Shown: in pieces, positions 1 to 13,385 of the stretch
Numbering within the stretch: position 1 is the stretch's first letter
Layout of the letters: every line of letters starts with the position of its first letter
Assembly (NCBI GenBank): GCA_013396525.1
Contig: VWYX01000709.1
Location: 366,310-430,309, forward strand
Source of the DNA: Chaetorhynchus papuensis
Taxonomy: Eukaryota; Chordata; Aves; Passeriformes; Rhipiduridae
Length of the DNA stretch: 64,000 nt
Direction: 5' to 3'
Notes under the pieces: generated by a model
What the model was told of the DNA's origin: nothing
The model's input: only the letters and a program-made list of their open reading frames with translations
Databases searched by the model: none
Translations under genes and position numbers: made by a program

Positions 1-3000
1 CTGGGCATTGGGATTTTGTGGGTGGTGGATTAAGGGTGAGCTGAGATTTTACATGTTAGTGTTTTTCATATGGTTCACTACTCTGGCATGTCTAAGCTTA
101 GGGAAGTATTGCGTGTTGTTAAGGTGACTGATTTCTGATAATGTCTAATACCAAGGGAAGCCATGCAGCGTGATCTGGTACATTGGGTGGGGTGGTGGGA
201 AGTGAAACTCATGGAATGGTTTGGAGACTGAAGCCAACAGACGCTAAATGACTTTCCGTTACACCTATGAGCTTGCGTTAAATTCAGGCAATTGTGAATC
301 CTCAGATGTAGTGGCTTGGATTGCTCTTAAGTTGGATGGGTTTTTGTACTAGTCTGCTCTTCAGCTGAAGTCATTAGTTTGCAGGGGTTTGGTAGGAAAC
401 TTTGGTTGCTACATGGGAAGAAGCTCTGGGTGGTTTCTGGCCGTCTGTGGATCCCAGTCTCTGGAGGTAGAGCCAGGCCTGGGCGATGCCAGAAGGGGAA
501 TAGCAGCTGGTCACACCTGGCTGCCGGAGGGCGCTCAGGGTCACAGTATCCATACCCAGCTTCCCCAGAAGGGAGCTTAGCAGGGAGAGTTTCAGGTTCA
601 GCTTCCCTTTACCCTTATTCTGCCTAGCCCTACAACGAATAGTTCTCCTATTTTAATTTCAAATTGAGATACACAATTAATTTCACAATTACGTACTATC
701 AGGAACATGACATGTAATATCTTTCTAACTCAAATACTACGTGGACAGAAAATCCAGTTTCTCATTTGGTGTAAGGGGTTTTGGTGGTTTTTTTTTATTT
801 TTAACAAGCATTGAAGATTTATAAAATATGTTGAAAGATAAGAAGCTGCTTAAACCTTACAAACTTTGAGATACATTTTTCTGTGAAATGACATTTGTCA
901 TTATTGTTTTCTTTAGCTGCAGACATTATTTGAAATGATACCTGGCTGTAAGCTCTCTGGAGCTGTAGATGTTTAATTTCTATTTTCATGGCATCCTGCT
1001 AAAATCAAAATTCAGTGTGATTTGTGATTGCATAACTGTGCAACATGTCTTGTTCAGACATGGTTTCTATCATACTTTTCAGCCAAGAGTCCCTTCTAAG
1101 GTGACAGGAATAAAGTAATCTTGCATCCTAAGGTTACAATAGCTTGAAGCTGGTAGCTTCTCTTTCTTCCTTCCTTTTTCATGTTTCTATTTTCTTTTGA
1201 ATTTTAAGGTGGATAGGCCAGCTCTGTTGAGCCAGCTTTTCCCTGCATTTTTTGAAATAGGAAAGTTTTAATAAAAAATGTGATTCATTGAACAATTTAT
1301 TTATTTCATGGTTTAGAAAACTTTTTTTTCCCTTTTAGTTAAACACATAGTCTTGTCTAATGCTCATGAGTTAAAGGGGAGCCTCAGCACCAAATGGTTC
1401 TGTGGTTGTCTTTTTCCCTAGTTCCTTACTCTATTCTATTTCTTGAGCATTATTAAAAGAGAGTTGCTGGGGGAAGCATGGAAATGTCATGTCTGTGCAA
1501 TGTAGACCAAATCTGGCATATGTCAAAAAAGGTTGAAGTTCTGACATTCTAGTGAGTTAAATTGCTCAACATAGCTGTGCAATTACTGCTGCTGCGAGGA
1601 GGGATGGGGGATTGTTGGCCACTGACCTTGCAAGTGCGAGCTGAACCCCCCCATGCTGACTCAGACATGGGCTGGTGGCAGCTGATCAGTCAGTCATGTG
1701 CCAGTCCACCTGTAGTGCTACAGCCAGCAAATTAAATCACACTGCCTAGGAGTGACAAGGGCTTTGGATTTTAGGCCAGCAAACATCAGCTTTAACGGAA
1801 ACTCATGTGAAAGAAGGCAGGGCTGCCTTTGATGTGTGTGGATTGCTTTTTCACATTAATGCAGTCTTAAAAAAACAAAACCCCCAAACTTATCCATTGC
1901 AGAGGCTGGAATTCACTCTGGTTTGGCTTTACCAAAAAGAAAAAAAAAAACCCAACAACCCAGCAGGTTTTCTAGATAACTGAAGAAATATCAATTTTTG
2001 GATATGCGGTGCTGTCTTCAGTTGTGCCCACATGCTAACATACAAAAGATGATAACAGAAGAAATCAATGCAAAACCATTTCAGAAACTAAATGGATCCC
2101 TATTAGTTTTCAGACAATTGATTTTTAGTGAGTATTTGAGTATGTTAGCTGATCTACTGCTGGGAGGGAGGTGGTATTAGACTTTTAACTGTCAGTTATT
2201 TACCAAGCATGTTTTATTATTGACTGTGTTCTACACAAAGGACGGGGACAGAAAAAGGCAAGAAGTCTTTTTTCTGGTCCAAATGAAGACAACATTTTCC
2301 TGTTATGCCTTTGTTACAGACAGCTTTTCTAACACCTTGGCTTTTCCATGTGCCATTGCTTTTCATTGTTAGGTTTGGGTTTCTGGGGAAGTTTATGCTA
2401 TAATCAGATTGGTTTCATGGAAAATTCTGCTGCATCATTACAGTGATGCAGAGAGCACCCATATAAAGCATAAAAGAGGAAGAATTGGTTCAAATTTTAT
2501 ATTTGAATTTTACTGCTTTTCTGGTAGTAGCATCAGTCCTGATTAGTTTTAGTCAAATAAACTCAAGGCTGCTGTGCTGGAGCTGTGAAGCATAATGGAA
2601 TGTATCAGATAAATCCATTTTTCTACTGTAGGGCACAGCTACTCTGCCCCTTTTAAGGCTTGTATTCATAATATATTATTAAAAAAGAAAATAACACTTT
2701 GCATTCATATCTCACCAGTTAAGCCACTTGAGTTTCACCAAATGAGACTGAATTTGTAAGCTACTAAAAGTGACGTAAAATGACGGTGGCAGTAGCAGGA
2801 AAATCTTGCATTGCAGTAAGCTAAGTCTATTGATCTTGAAAGTTCAGTGGAAAAGCTGATGGAAAAAGTAGCAGAGCACAAAAAGACAAGCTGCACAACT
2901 AATTCAAATGAACTGGCTGGCTGTGAACATTCATGTGAAAGAAATGCTAATGCAAACAGTGCAGAAGAAACCCAAAATGAAAGAAAAAAAAAAATACTGC

Positions 3001-5506
3001 CAGTACTGTCACTTCTCGAGCATACATAAGACATGGTTTCATATGGAATAAGAAGTGTTAGTGGTTAGTCAAATAAACTGAAATGTTCTGTGATGTCTGT
3101 GGAGGCAGGAGTGGAATACCTAAGGTTTCTCTGCAAATCCCACTCTTGAGTATGTAATGACTGGAAGTCCAAAACTTCCACAGCATTTTTAAGAGAATAT
3201 TGTGAACACGCTATTTGATCATAACATGTATTGAAAGGGAAATGCAATCAAAGTCCATTATAGTTTATCACTGGGTACAAGAAAACAATGTCAACTCCAA
3301 AGACATTTTGAAAATAGCTGACAGGCAGCTGTAGAAAAGATGCAAATTTCTGTTCCTTGTTATGCACCCGTGAACATGTGGCTTACATGAAGTAAAGAAT
3401 TCAGCTGTGGGAAGGATGCCCTTCAAAAATATAATTGACTTTTCTGGAATGAGATGTCGGAAAATCTGACATGGCATCTCACAGTTTCAGGCAAGTCTAC
3501 TGGTGAGTGAATCACATTCCTTCTCAAAGATGTACTTCTGAGTTTGGAGTCTCACCATATATGCAAAAGGGTGGGGTCGTTTCCCTACAAACTTAACTGA
3601 ACAATCAGGAACAATCAGAGGATGATTCTAGGAACGTAGATTGAAGTTGATCAGGGAAGATGTCCATCCTTAAGAGGTGCTACACAGGACACATTAAGAG
3701 AGCCTCTTAGAAGAATGTGGCCAAGTACAAGGAAGAGTCAGAGAAGTTTTATTTTCTACATTATTATTGTCAGTATAAAAATTCAAAAAGTGATGTATTC
3801 ATTTTCTCTCAAATCGATCGTACAACATAGCTGGTCTCCCATAAGACTACTGAATTCTCTGACTTCAATATTACAAGTAACAAATAGGGAGATAAAAAGA
3901 GATAGGGAAGATGATACCCGGAGTTATCAAGAGCAAAAAAACACCTTACCCAAAATACACTGATGTATCTGTATGCAGTTGCCAAAAGGCTAATGTTACA
4001 CAGATTCATAAAATTGCATAAATTCACACTGCATGGAAAAAGGATGTTATATAAATCAATTCTTTTGCGAATTGTTTAGAGTCTGGATCTTGTTTTCAGG
4101 TCACATCCAGCCAGTATTGTCAGGAAAGCCTATGGTATTTGGGATCTGGATTTAGACTGTTACACAGGTTTTAAGTTGGTTTACGACTGAAGTTTTAATT
4201 TTAAGGGGAAAACGTCATTGCAATTGGGAAAGAAATAATTGTTCTGAAGTATTTCAGTTTTCCAGTCTTCTGACCATCATAAAAGCCCCTGATACCCCAG
4301 GCTGTTTCTTTTTAAGGGCTGATCTGCTTATGTTTTTCATAAGCACTTCTTGATCTTCTATGTATTCATAATGAGTTCTGTCTGTACTGCACATAAACTG
4401 CACAGCCACAGATAGTGGAGAAATGTGTCAGGATTTATTTTTAAAAATACTTTTCAGTTTTCATATAAACAGTCTGTGATGATCAAAATGAAAGACAAAG
4501 CATAACCCAGATGAAGGGTCAGCATCTGTGCGAACTTGTATGCTAAGCACATGTGTGGCTGGGTTGTATCCTGTGCAGGAGTATGGGTTATTTATCATGT
4601 GGTTTTACAGCACTTAAAAATCCCCCAAAACCAGCTCCCTCCAAAATGAACCCTGTACATCTAATTTTTAAATAGTATAGATATGTTTGTATAATCAACA
4701 ATTCAAAGTTGACATCAGATAAAATACTGTCAGAAATCCTGAAAGAGGTATCCTAATGCCTAAGACTGAATCACACAACTAGTTCCTGGATCAAGTCAAC
4801 CAAATCAAGAGCAATAATGTGCCCCCTATCATGTTACAGCTTTACAGTATACATGAACCCCTGCCATTCTGTAATTTCATTTTTCTGCAGGAATTTAACA
4901 GCTGAATAATTAACCTGTGTTTCAGCCTCTGCCTTGTGTATTAATGCAAGCAAGCTTACAGCTTTAAGCAGAGAAAAATATATAAAATGTGTTAGGGAAA
5001 CATTTTGGATAGATTCTGCTTTAATTGGAGAGGATTTTGTAGCATGAAAGCATGACAACAGAAAGTTCAGTGCTTTAATATCTAAAATTAGCTATCACTC
5101 TAAGTGCTAATTGAGTAGAAATGTGTTTTCAAAAAGCTGATAGAAAGTGTGTATTCATCTGATGACTCCTCCTCTTCAACAGCTCTGCTTTTATCTGTGA
5201 AGGGTATTGCATCAGCACAGATCAAAGTGATCAGATTTACAAATAATGTACCTATTTTCTTCTCCTTCTAAAAGGTATTCCAAATAAAGAGAGTTATTAG
5301 ACTTTTCAAGACAATTTGAAGAAGATGATACTTGGTGGTGTTATTGAGTTGCCAAAAACAAATGATAGAGTGTCAACATTAGAAGAACAAACTATTCCCC
5401 TAACAGTCTGTTGGGCTTTTATGCCAATCAAGTTCCATTCTTGAATACAGTCTCTAATTCTCTGATCACTCCCACAGACAGTGATAGAAGTACTTCAGGA
5501 AGATTT
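1..5506. other. Intron stretch without recognised features
   Basis: AT-rich single-copy-looking sequence. A GC-richer portion at about 440-570 gives overlapping 82- and 63-codon frames with no known similarity. TGCTGACTCAG at 1654-1664 matches a MAF/AP-1-type site, which is weak evidence alone. Confidence 0.5.
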
Positions 5507-5709
5507 CGAGTGCTTCAGCAGCTCGGGTTAGGGAAGGATAAAGAGTCCCTGTTGTGTCGGTGCAGTTCAGGCAGCGTTGCCTCTGCTGTCGATGCCTGCT
5601 GCCGAATTTGCAGCTTCTGTAAGTGCAGATGGGCTGCAGGGGGCTGACACGGCTCGGATAAGTGTCGGTTTTACATCCAGGCTTATGAAGTTCGGGTGGA
5701 AATGGATCG
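5507..5709. other. CpG-rich patch in an AT-rich intron
   Basis: Eleven CpG dinucleotides fall in about 200 bp (for example at 5507, 5523, 5558, 5575, 5590, 5603, 5650 and 5655), whereas flanking kilobases have very few. G+C is also raised. No gene, TATA box or conserved frame was identified. It could be a small regulatory element, an unmethylated patch or a decayed insertion. Confidence 0.5.
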
Positions 5710-8700
5710 TAATAAGATTAAATTCCAGTGAGCTTGCCTTTTGTGTGTCTTGCCATGTATGTACAAGTAGCAGAAGAAATTACTAACCGTCAGCCTTCAA
5801 GGGTTTATCTCCCCCCACCCCCCTTGCATTGCATTCAGTGGCAGCTATCAGAAGAAAACTAAGTACCCAGATTATATATTATTTACATAGGTTGACATAA
5901 AGGAAAATAAAACCTTTGCTGTTGCTGCTGCTGCATTTGTGGGACTCTGCAGCACATTAAGACATCTCCTCCGGTTTAAAATACAGGACTGGAAGTGAAA
6001 AGATGAACTGTCTGCTTGAGCAGAACTGTGCTAACATGGTAAATGTGATGGTTGTCCAAACAAATGTCATTTTAATTCTTCGCAGAGAGCATAAGGAAGC
6101 ATAAGGAATTTATAAACTTTGCTGAGGTAATACAGCTTGAGTCTGTGATAGTACACATTGGCAGTGGATGCTGATGAGACGTATAGCTGGACAGATGAGG
6201 AGAAAATGACTGGAGGGATGAAGTGAAATGTATGGCAGTGTGGCAAAGCGTGTGGTTTTGTACAGAGATGTATCAGTTTCATTTCCCAGCAGCAATCTGT
6301 TTAGAGAAGTGTTTCAATTACCTTATTACAGATAGTGTCTGAAACTGTCTTTAAAAATTAAGAAAAAAAAATTCTGATTGCCTTTGTTTAGTTACCTGGA
6401 AGCTTAAACGTGACATCTGTTACTCTAGAAAGTTTCCCAACCTCTTTTCTGTATCCACAGTTTGTTATTGTAGGATTTCTGAAGATATTTGACTTTGTCA
6501 GTTGGCTGTTTTGCAAAGCAAAAGGCGGTGTGAAAACACGAGCTTTTCAAAAGAATCTCTAAACAAAATCGGATAGACTTCCAGCATAAAAAAAAAAAAG
6601 GAGAAAATGATACCTAGACTTAATGTCCTGAAGGGCAGAATGCATGTTTGGCATTTGGTGTCTGTTTTTCCAGGATAGAAGGCAGGATGGGTTCAGAGAG
6701 GGCAGACCTGGGGCAGGCAGACCTGGACTGTAAAGACAGTCTAATCCTTCTCAGGATTGCATTTTTTAATCCTAATTAGAAGTTTGAAATCCTCCTAGAA
6801 TTTGGAGGTGTTCCTCAAACATGTGAACTAGGAAAGTATAATAGTTTAAATTCAGATTTTTCACATGTATAGTCTGAAGCACATTAACTGCAGCTCCCTT
6901 GCTGTTTTCTGCTGTTTGTGCAAGTCCTCACTCTTTCATTCCAGACAGTTAGTTCCTATTATGCAATAATATTAGAAAGCATTGGATTATTTTTATCTAT
7001 TGGAAATTCCTGAGTGCATTGGACAGCTTTTCGAAACATCCAATCCTGAATGTCTGACTGAAGAGTATAAGAGTTTAATTGAGAGGGAAGTTGAGAAATG
7101 TGGCACAAGGTAATATTTTTTAAAAGAAAATATTATGCATAGCTCAGGTTTAGTTGCTTTCTGCAATTGTACAACATTCTGCAAACACAATAGAACTCAG
7201 ATTTTTTCACAGTTTGCAGTTTGATATATTTGGACTCTGATAGTTTCAGAAAGTAAAATATCCCACAAAACCAGTTAAAAGCAATTACTCAGGTTGTAGC
7301 TGCAGAGGAATTGATTGTGCTAATGTGTGATAACGTGAGGGTACAACCATATTTTTATTCCAGGAAACTATGTGATTACTTTTTTCACCTCGTACTGTGG
7401 GAATGCTTTCTGGCTCTCCAGCACATCTCTATGTGATTGTATGACTGTATATAACCATATATACCATAGTTAGGATTATGTTTCTGTCCATAGGGGGATA
7501 GATAAGAAGTTTTGCTAAATTTTTTTTTCTGAATATTGATAGGAAGATTCTCTGTACAAAAAGACCGAAAATCCAAATCCAAACTTGAATTTGGGACGAG
7601 CCATAGGAATAAAGCAGAAAAGCAGTTAAGAATTTCCATAATGCCACACATAGGAGAAAGGGATCTGCACTCTAGGTAATATAAATAAATAGTCTATCCC
7701 AGGTGGTTGCATTGATCCTCTTGCACACATCTTTGTAAGCTGAGGAGTTACTTTCCTGTGGTGTGATCCTGAGTTTTCCCAGAAGTCTGCATTGTAAAAC
7801 CAAATTAGTTATTATATAGGAAGTTAAAAATAAAGGCAATCACTAGCCTTGTGATCTTGCAAGAGTGGGTAAACTAGTCCAGGGCAGTCCCTCGCTAAAG
7901 TGTATTTAATACTATGCTCAGTTGTTATGCAAAATAGATGTAAATTTATGTAGATATACATGCAGAATAATAGCTTTGACCCTCAGGCTGTTGGCAAGGT
8001 GCCAGCATGGCCCTGGGTACTGCAGCACTTTCAATCTCTATATCCTGGCAATTTCCTGGGATTATGTTATCATTTGATTTTTAATGTGAGTTTCAGCCAC
8101 TTAAGAGTCTGATCAGTTTCCCTTTTACCACCAGCCTTGCTCGTGCAGAAGTAAACAAACATATTTATCACCCCTGGGATCAGTAAGTGCTAATAAAGTT
8201 GCTGTTGCTTGCATTTTGGGTTTAGGTTCATGACAGATGCATTGAAAATGAATGATGCCACAGTGCAGCAGGAAAGGGAAAGATCCGAGGTGAGAGCGTC
8301 CATGGTGATGGATGTGTGTAGTCCCTGCCTCCCCAGGTGGATCAGCCCTGGGATGAGTTTCTCACCAGCCTAGCAAGCCCCCGGAGCTCCCCAAAAACCA
8401 ACGACATTGGTGGCACTTCAAGACTGACGTTTTGGAGGTGTCTTCATTTGGTTTTAGTTCCAGTAACTTGATGTTTACAAGGGAGTAGAAATGAGTTTGT
8501 AACAAACCGTGGAACCGCTGTGGGGCTTTTGCTTTTTTAAAAAGTGTGTCAGAGCTAGTTTTTGGAAGGGATACTGCTTGTCTTATTATATGGGAAAATC
8601 CTGTAATTGCATCTCTGAAAGTGTACTTAGATGTCTGGTCTTAAATGTGTCCCTCTGAGAATCCATAGTAATATATTCCCTTCCATTTAAAAAAAGAAAG

Positions 8701-9662
8701 AAAAGTCTCTCTAGCACCTCATGTCATCACAGCGCAGGACGTTATCATCCATGTTTGTATTTTAAGGTATTCTAACTCCCAGCCTCAGCTATGCCTTTTA
8801 AACTAATTTTTTTTGCTGTTCCTGGCAGATATTTCCAGTGGACATTTTCTGTTAAAAGTTATAGGTTTTTGGATTTTTAAAACAATATATACAGATGTAA
8901 CTAACTGCTGAAGACTAACAGACCTTACTATGTCAGCCACTGGCTGTGTGGCCCCAGAATTTCTTGCAAGGTGATGTTTGTTTTGCAATACAGATTGTTA
9001 TAAAATATTAAAGTAATTTCCACTTTAATGTGTGATGCTTGATTTATATAACAAAATGTTATTGTTTAATTTGCTCACAGAAACTATTTCAATTATAGGC
9101 TTCCACTCATGTAATCAAATTTGTAAAATAAATAGAAAGAAAACAAGTAAAATGTCACCTCTCCCTGCACTCCAGCCAGGAATTTTGATTCCTTTTAAAT
9201 TAGCAAGTCCACTTGTATCATTTGATTTTGTCATTTCCTATGACAGTAATGTTATAGGACTAACAACGCTTTCTGAGCACTATTAGTTCTGTGTGTTGAA
9301 TCATTCCTCTTGCATTTTCATGTCCCTGTTCTTACATGTGAACTTGCTGTTCATCCACTTAGGACAGACCTTGGAAATATGACCAGACCTGTTCTCATGT
9401 ATGTCAGAGCACATTGCTATTTGGGAACACAGAAGCAGAAAGATCATGCTGCCTTCACACGTGCACTAAAACAATGAACTTGGTATCAAGTCGCCCAGAA
9501 AATGCTTAGATAAATTTGCATGAAATAGTTGTGAGAACAAAAAACTAAAGAGCTGTTGCATTCCCTGATTGTGTTTTTCACTTTGGAGATGCCTTCTTTT
9601 CACGTTGTCCTTGGTTCCTGACTTTCACCTGCTTGCAACACTGTCACCTTCCCACTAATTCA
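5710..9662. other. Intron stretch without recognised features
   Basis: No gene or repeat was recognised. Frames of 60-88 codons overlap on both strands, as expected by chance. Confidence 0.5.
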
Positions 9663-9798
9663 TGGAATCATAGAATGGTTGGGTTTAGAAAGAACCCTAA
9701 AGATCTTCTAGTTTAACCCCCTACTCTTGGTCAGGAATGCCTTCCAGTAGAGCAGGCTGCTCTAAATCCCATCCAACTTGGCCCTGCACACTTCAAAA
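9663..9798 (-). mobile_element. CR1 LINE 3' end, fragment
   Basis: Begins TGGAATCATAGAATGGTTGG, the reverse complement of the avian CR1 tail. It continues with diverged CR1 3' sequence (GATCTTCTAGTTTAACCCCC, CATCCAACTTGGCCCTG). About 135 bp remain, which is typical of 5'-truncated CR1. It is several percent diverged and non-coding. Confidence 0.9.
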
Positions 9799-10565
9799 CT
9801 GCTTTAAGGATAAAATACAAACGATAGTTCAGGTGTGCCTCTTCCCAGAGGGCTGTCTCTTCTGTAGTCCTTCCCAATGGACATGAGATTTCAAGAGCAG
9901 GAGTAATACAGTACTGGATTTTCTTGAATGGTTTGTCAACCCACGCATTGGCTTCTGTTAAGCCTTGTCACAACTGTGGCTGGTATTTACGGTGTTGAGA
10001 TGTCTCTTAGGAAAAAATTCTTGTGCGTACTCTTGTTCTTGGATTGTGTTGGTATTTTGGGTCTATTAGCTGTAGATTTTCTTGTTAGCCTTGAAGGTCA
10101 CTTTCTAAATAAGCAGCAGCTTCCTTGTTTACTGAATGGAAAAATCTATCAATAGAAATGGGGTATGGAAAATGAGAAACCATTCCAAAAAAGAGTGGAA
10201 AGTGTAACGCAAGTAGCTTCGAGCTAAAGATTTTGTGGTTTCTCACAAAGGCAGACAACAGGATCTCTTAGATTTTGAGCCTCCTGTTGGGCTCATTATA
10301 TTTTCCTAAATGTTTTCCAAATAATAATGCAGAATGAAATTGAAACCAGTATTTCTGTCATGCTTTTAGAGCTCTCATGCTTACAATGACATCGTAGTAG
10401 CATTACATTTTGGAGACAAATGGCACACAGAACAAAGATGTTGCACTGAAAGGGTTTTCGATTTTCTTTGGTTTAAAAGGATGTTTGATGTTTTTACTGA
10501 CCTGGACTTGGATTGCAGAGTCCTGTAGTGTTCCGTGGGCACTAAATCCTCTGTAGTGCTAAAAT

Positions 10566-10632
10566 ATCATAGAATCATAGAATGGCTTGGGTTGGAAGGG
10601 ACCTTAAAGGTCATCTAGTTTCAATCCCCCAG
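10566..10632 (-). mobile_element. CR1 LINE 3' tail, short fragment
   Basis: Carries two ATCATAGA octamer-type units and then TTGGGTTGGAAGGGACCTTA and TCATCTAGTTTCAATCCCCC. Only about 67 bp of the 3' end survive. The orientation is the same as the copy about 0.8 kb to the left; these may be separate insertions. Confidence 0.9.
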
Positions 10633-11368
10633 TGTACTTTGTAATAAAGAATTTTAGTGATTTTTGATAAATAACTTTAATTTCCAGTCTTTCTTCTTTA
10701 AGACAAATAAAATACTGAATTTTCTTACAGAATGTAGACAGTTTTAGAGGGATGTTTACAGAAAAAGAGGATTATCTTGGGGGGGAGTTGTTTCCTTGTA
10801 AGTGAAAGGACTTAAGGAGGTAAGTACTTAATAAGTGAAAGTGCCATCTTTTTGTTATGATCTATCTTTGGAGCAACATTGAGCTGGATCAATGACTGTA
10901 ATGGCAAAGGGATTATTTAGATTTAAAAAATGAAGATTCATTTGTGTTGCCAAGTAAAGGCATCATTGGAGCTCAGTTCTAAAACTATTACGAAACAGTT
11001 GCACTGCTTTTTCCGTAACGCATGGTATCACTCATTTGTGATAACATTCATGTAGCCACTTGAGTTGGTGGAATTGGACAGATGGGGAATTTTTTTGTCT
11101 TTTCTGTAGGACTTTGTTTCATTATGACTTCCAGGCACATCTAACTTCAGTGATCCTACTGCATGGTCTTGAACCCTGAGCTTTCCAAAACCTTGTTTCC
11201 ATGGAGAATTTTCCCTCCTCCTCGACATAGTGCCTTCCATCACCTCTATTCCTAGCAGGAAAACGTGTGCAGTGCTTGACTCTGGACTCTGTTATGAAGA
11301 AACACTTAAGCTGGCAGTGTTTCTTTCTTTTCCTATTGATATGCATTCATTTCACCATCTCAGTACTC

Positions 11369-11389
11369 TTTTTTTTTTTTTTTTTTTTT
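11369..11389. repeat. Poly-T run, 21 nt
   Basis: A homopolymer of 21 T. There is no poly(A)-tailed retrocopy next to it that I recognise. Confidence 0.95.
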
Positions 11390-12012
11390 GGACTTCACAT
11401 CAGGGGAATTGCAAAAGAGGAGGGTGGAATAAAGAAAACCTCTTACTTGTACATTGTGAGGGCCAAAAGTTTTCTTAAAAAAAGTAATAAAATCATTACT
11501 TTTCTGCAGGAGTGTCCTTGTAATAACAGCATTTTTCTGGAGTCCTGGGATTTTAATGACCTCAACTGGGAGATGCATATAGGGGTCAGTATGTTTGCGT
11601 GCTCTTGCTCCATTAATGACTTTTGATAAAGGTCTGCTTTGGTTTTAGCTGCAGGGTTCACTTTTTTACATGTGCAAGAATACTTCTAGAGTTTACAGAG
11701 CTCCTCCATTCCTCTTTTTCTTTCATGCTGCAGTGTTTGGGCAAGAATGTCACATTTGGTCTTGGAGGACTGTGGACAGGGTGGTACAGAACATGCTCTG
11801 GTGAGAGAGAAACCTGCGGGTTAAAATAAGATGGTAAAACCTGGTATTTTTTTCCAGAAGTAAGTAATCTCTGAAGTTAGTGCAATTTGTTTTGATTTTC
11901 CTATTCCTTGTTGTTTATCTGAATTTCTCTTACCCCCATGTTCTTGTGTATTTTAAAGAATTTCAGCATTTATTGTAACTTCTCAGCCACAATCTGTTTC
12001 AGTTTGTTTTAA

Positions 12013-12028
12013 ATTAATTAATTAATTA
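12013..12028. repeat. (ATTA)n simple repeat
   Basis: Four ATTA units in an AT-rich stretch; self-complementary. Confidence 0.8.
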
Positions 12029-13140
12029 TTTTTAAAAATAGAGATATTAAAGATACCCTGGTAAACTACTGGCAAGTGGCTAATTTGTCTAGCAGATATA
12101 CACGTCAGACGTCCTCACAAATAGAAACACAAACCTTCTGGATTTGTTGAGTTGCGGTACAGAAATGTATGTTCTTTAATTGTTCACTTCAGGATCACGG
12201 AAACACAAACACGATCTCATCTATATGCACTCAAGGCTTAAGAGCTCCATGCTGTTACATCTGTGTAATTTAGGAAGTTTAATATAGGCTTTGCAGATGT
12301 TGGGAGTAATGGAGTATGTTGTTTATTTTTTATTCATTTCCATCGTATGTCATACTCTGTATATGAATAGTCAATCACATTGGAGTATGTCTTCTATAAG
12401 GGTTTCCCGGGCTTCCAATGTGTCTTGTTTATAAATATTTAACTTTTGTTTCTTGATTTTGGGTTAGGCAATATTTCACAAGGGTCTCTTTTGTAAGCAT
12501 GAAACACAAATTAAATTGCTTTATAGGTACCAAATCCTTGAGTTATTGGTGGTTTTGCCAATATGGGTGGCTTGCAGTGGCATCATAATCCTTCTAAAAT
12601 AAGATGGTGGAATTTTTTTAAATACATATTGAAACAGCCAGAAGTTAATACCAAAGATCAGTCATTGTTGCTTGGCCCGTGCTGATGTGATTAAATAATG
12701 ATCAGTGTGCTGCAGTTTATAGGTATAGTGATATCAACAAAATAAGAAACATTCACTCTAAACTGGAAAGTTACTGCTTTTCCTAAAAAGATGCTCAACA
12801 GAAAATTACCATGGCATCAGTTTTACTGGGCAGCATGTCTTTTGTAATGTTTTGAATTTAGCTTCAACATGGATCCCAATGTGCAAATTGATTATTAATT
12901 ACATTAGGACAGTGAAGGCAATGTTATGCCTGTTACAAACAGGAGTAATTGGTGCCGCTTTTGTTACTGCCTGAATGCACTTTGACCGCTGCAATAACAC
13001 ATCCTTCTCTTACCTGAGTTACCACTTTTCCATCTCTGTGTTTTGCATACATATTTGCTGTGCTGAAGAATAACAGTGAGATCAAATTCAGTCACAAACC
13101 TGATCTTCAGACTCACTGTCTTCTAGGTCAGCCCAGTGGT

Positions 13141-13385
13141 TTTCTTTGAAGACAGAATAGAAATATTTGAGCTTCAGAAACACATTCCAGACTAAGAGCA
13201 GAAAATCCTATCCCTCATTTAAATCTTCTTTTATGTAAGATTAGGAATTAAGTAGCATCCCCACGTATTTTTCATCCATCTTGAAAGAGGAGGAAGTGAA
13301 GCTGAAGCTGGTCCTGAGTATTACTATCTTCTTCCCTCTTTCTCGGGGAGAGCTGCATCGCTTTAGGAAAGAGAAAAATGTCAAA
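13141..13385 (+). repeat. Left arm of an unclassified inverted repeat
   Basis: About 245 bp aligns with the reverse complement of 15236-15480 at roughly 75% identity by eye. Shared blocks include CTAAGAGCAGAAA, AAGTAGCATCCC, CTTGAA, GAAGTGAA or GAAAGTGAA, and GCTGGTC. Both arms have short open frames with similar residues (KVKL.LV..I..FP.S..EL). Most codon differences change the amino acid, so coding constraint is not supported. The family is not recognised. It may be an old interspersed repeat present twice in opposite directions, or an inverted duplication. Confidence 0.7.

Larger units (their letters stand above)
10633..13140. other. Intron stretch, only simple repeats
   Basis: Contains the 21-T run and an ATTA repeat. 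A 119-codon frame (11267-11626, +) runs through the poly-T, giving a run of Phe; there is no domain and it is not called. Confidence 0.5.
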
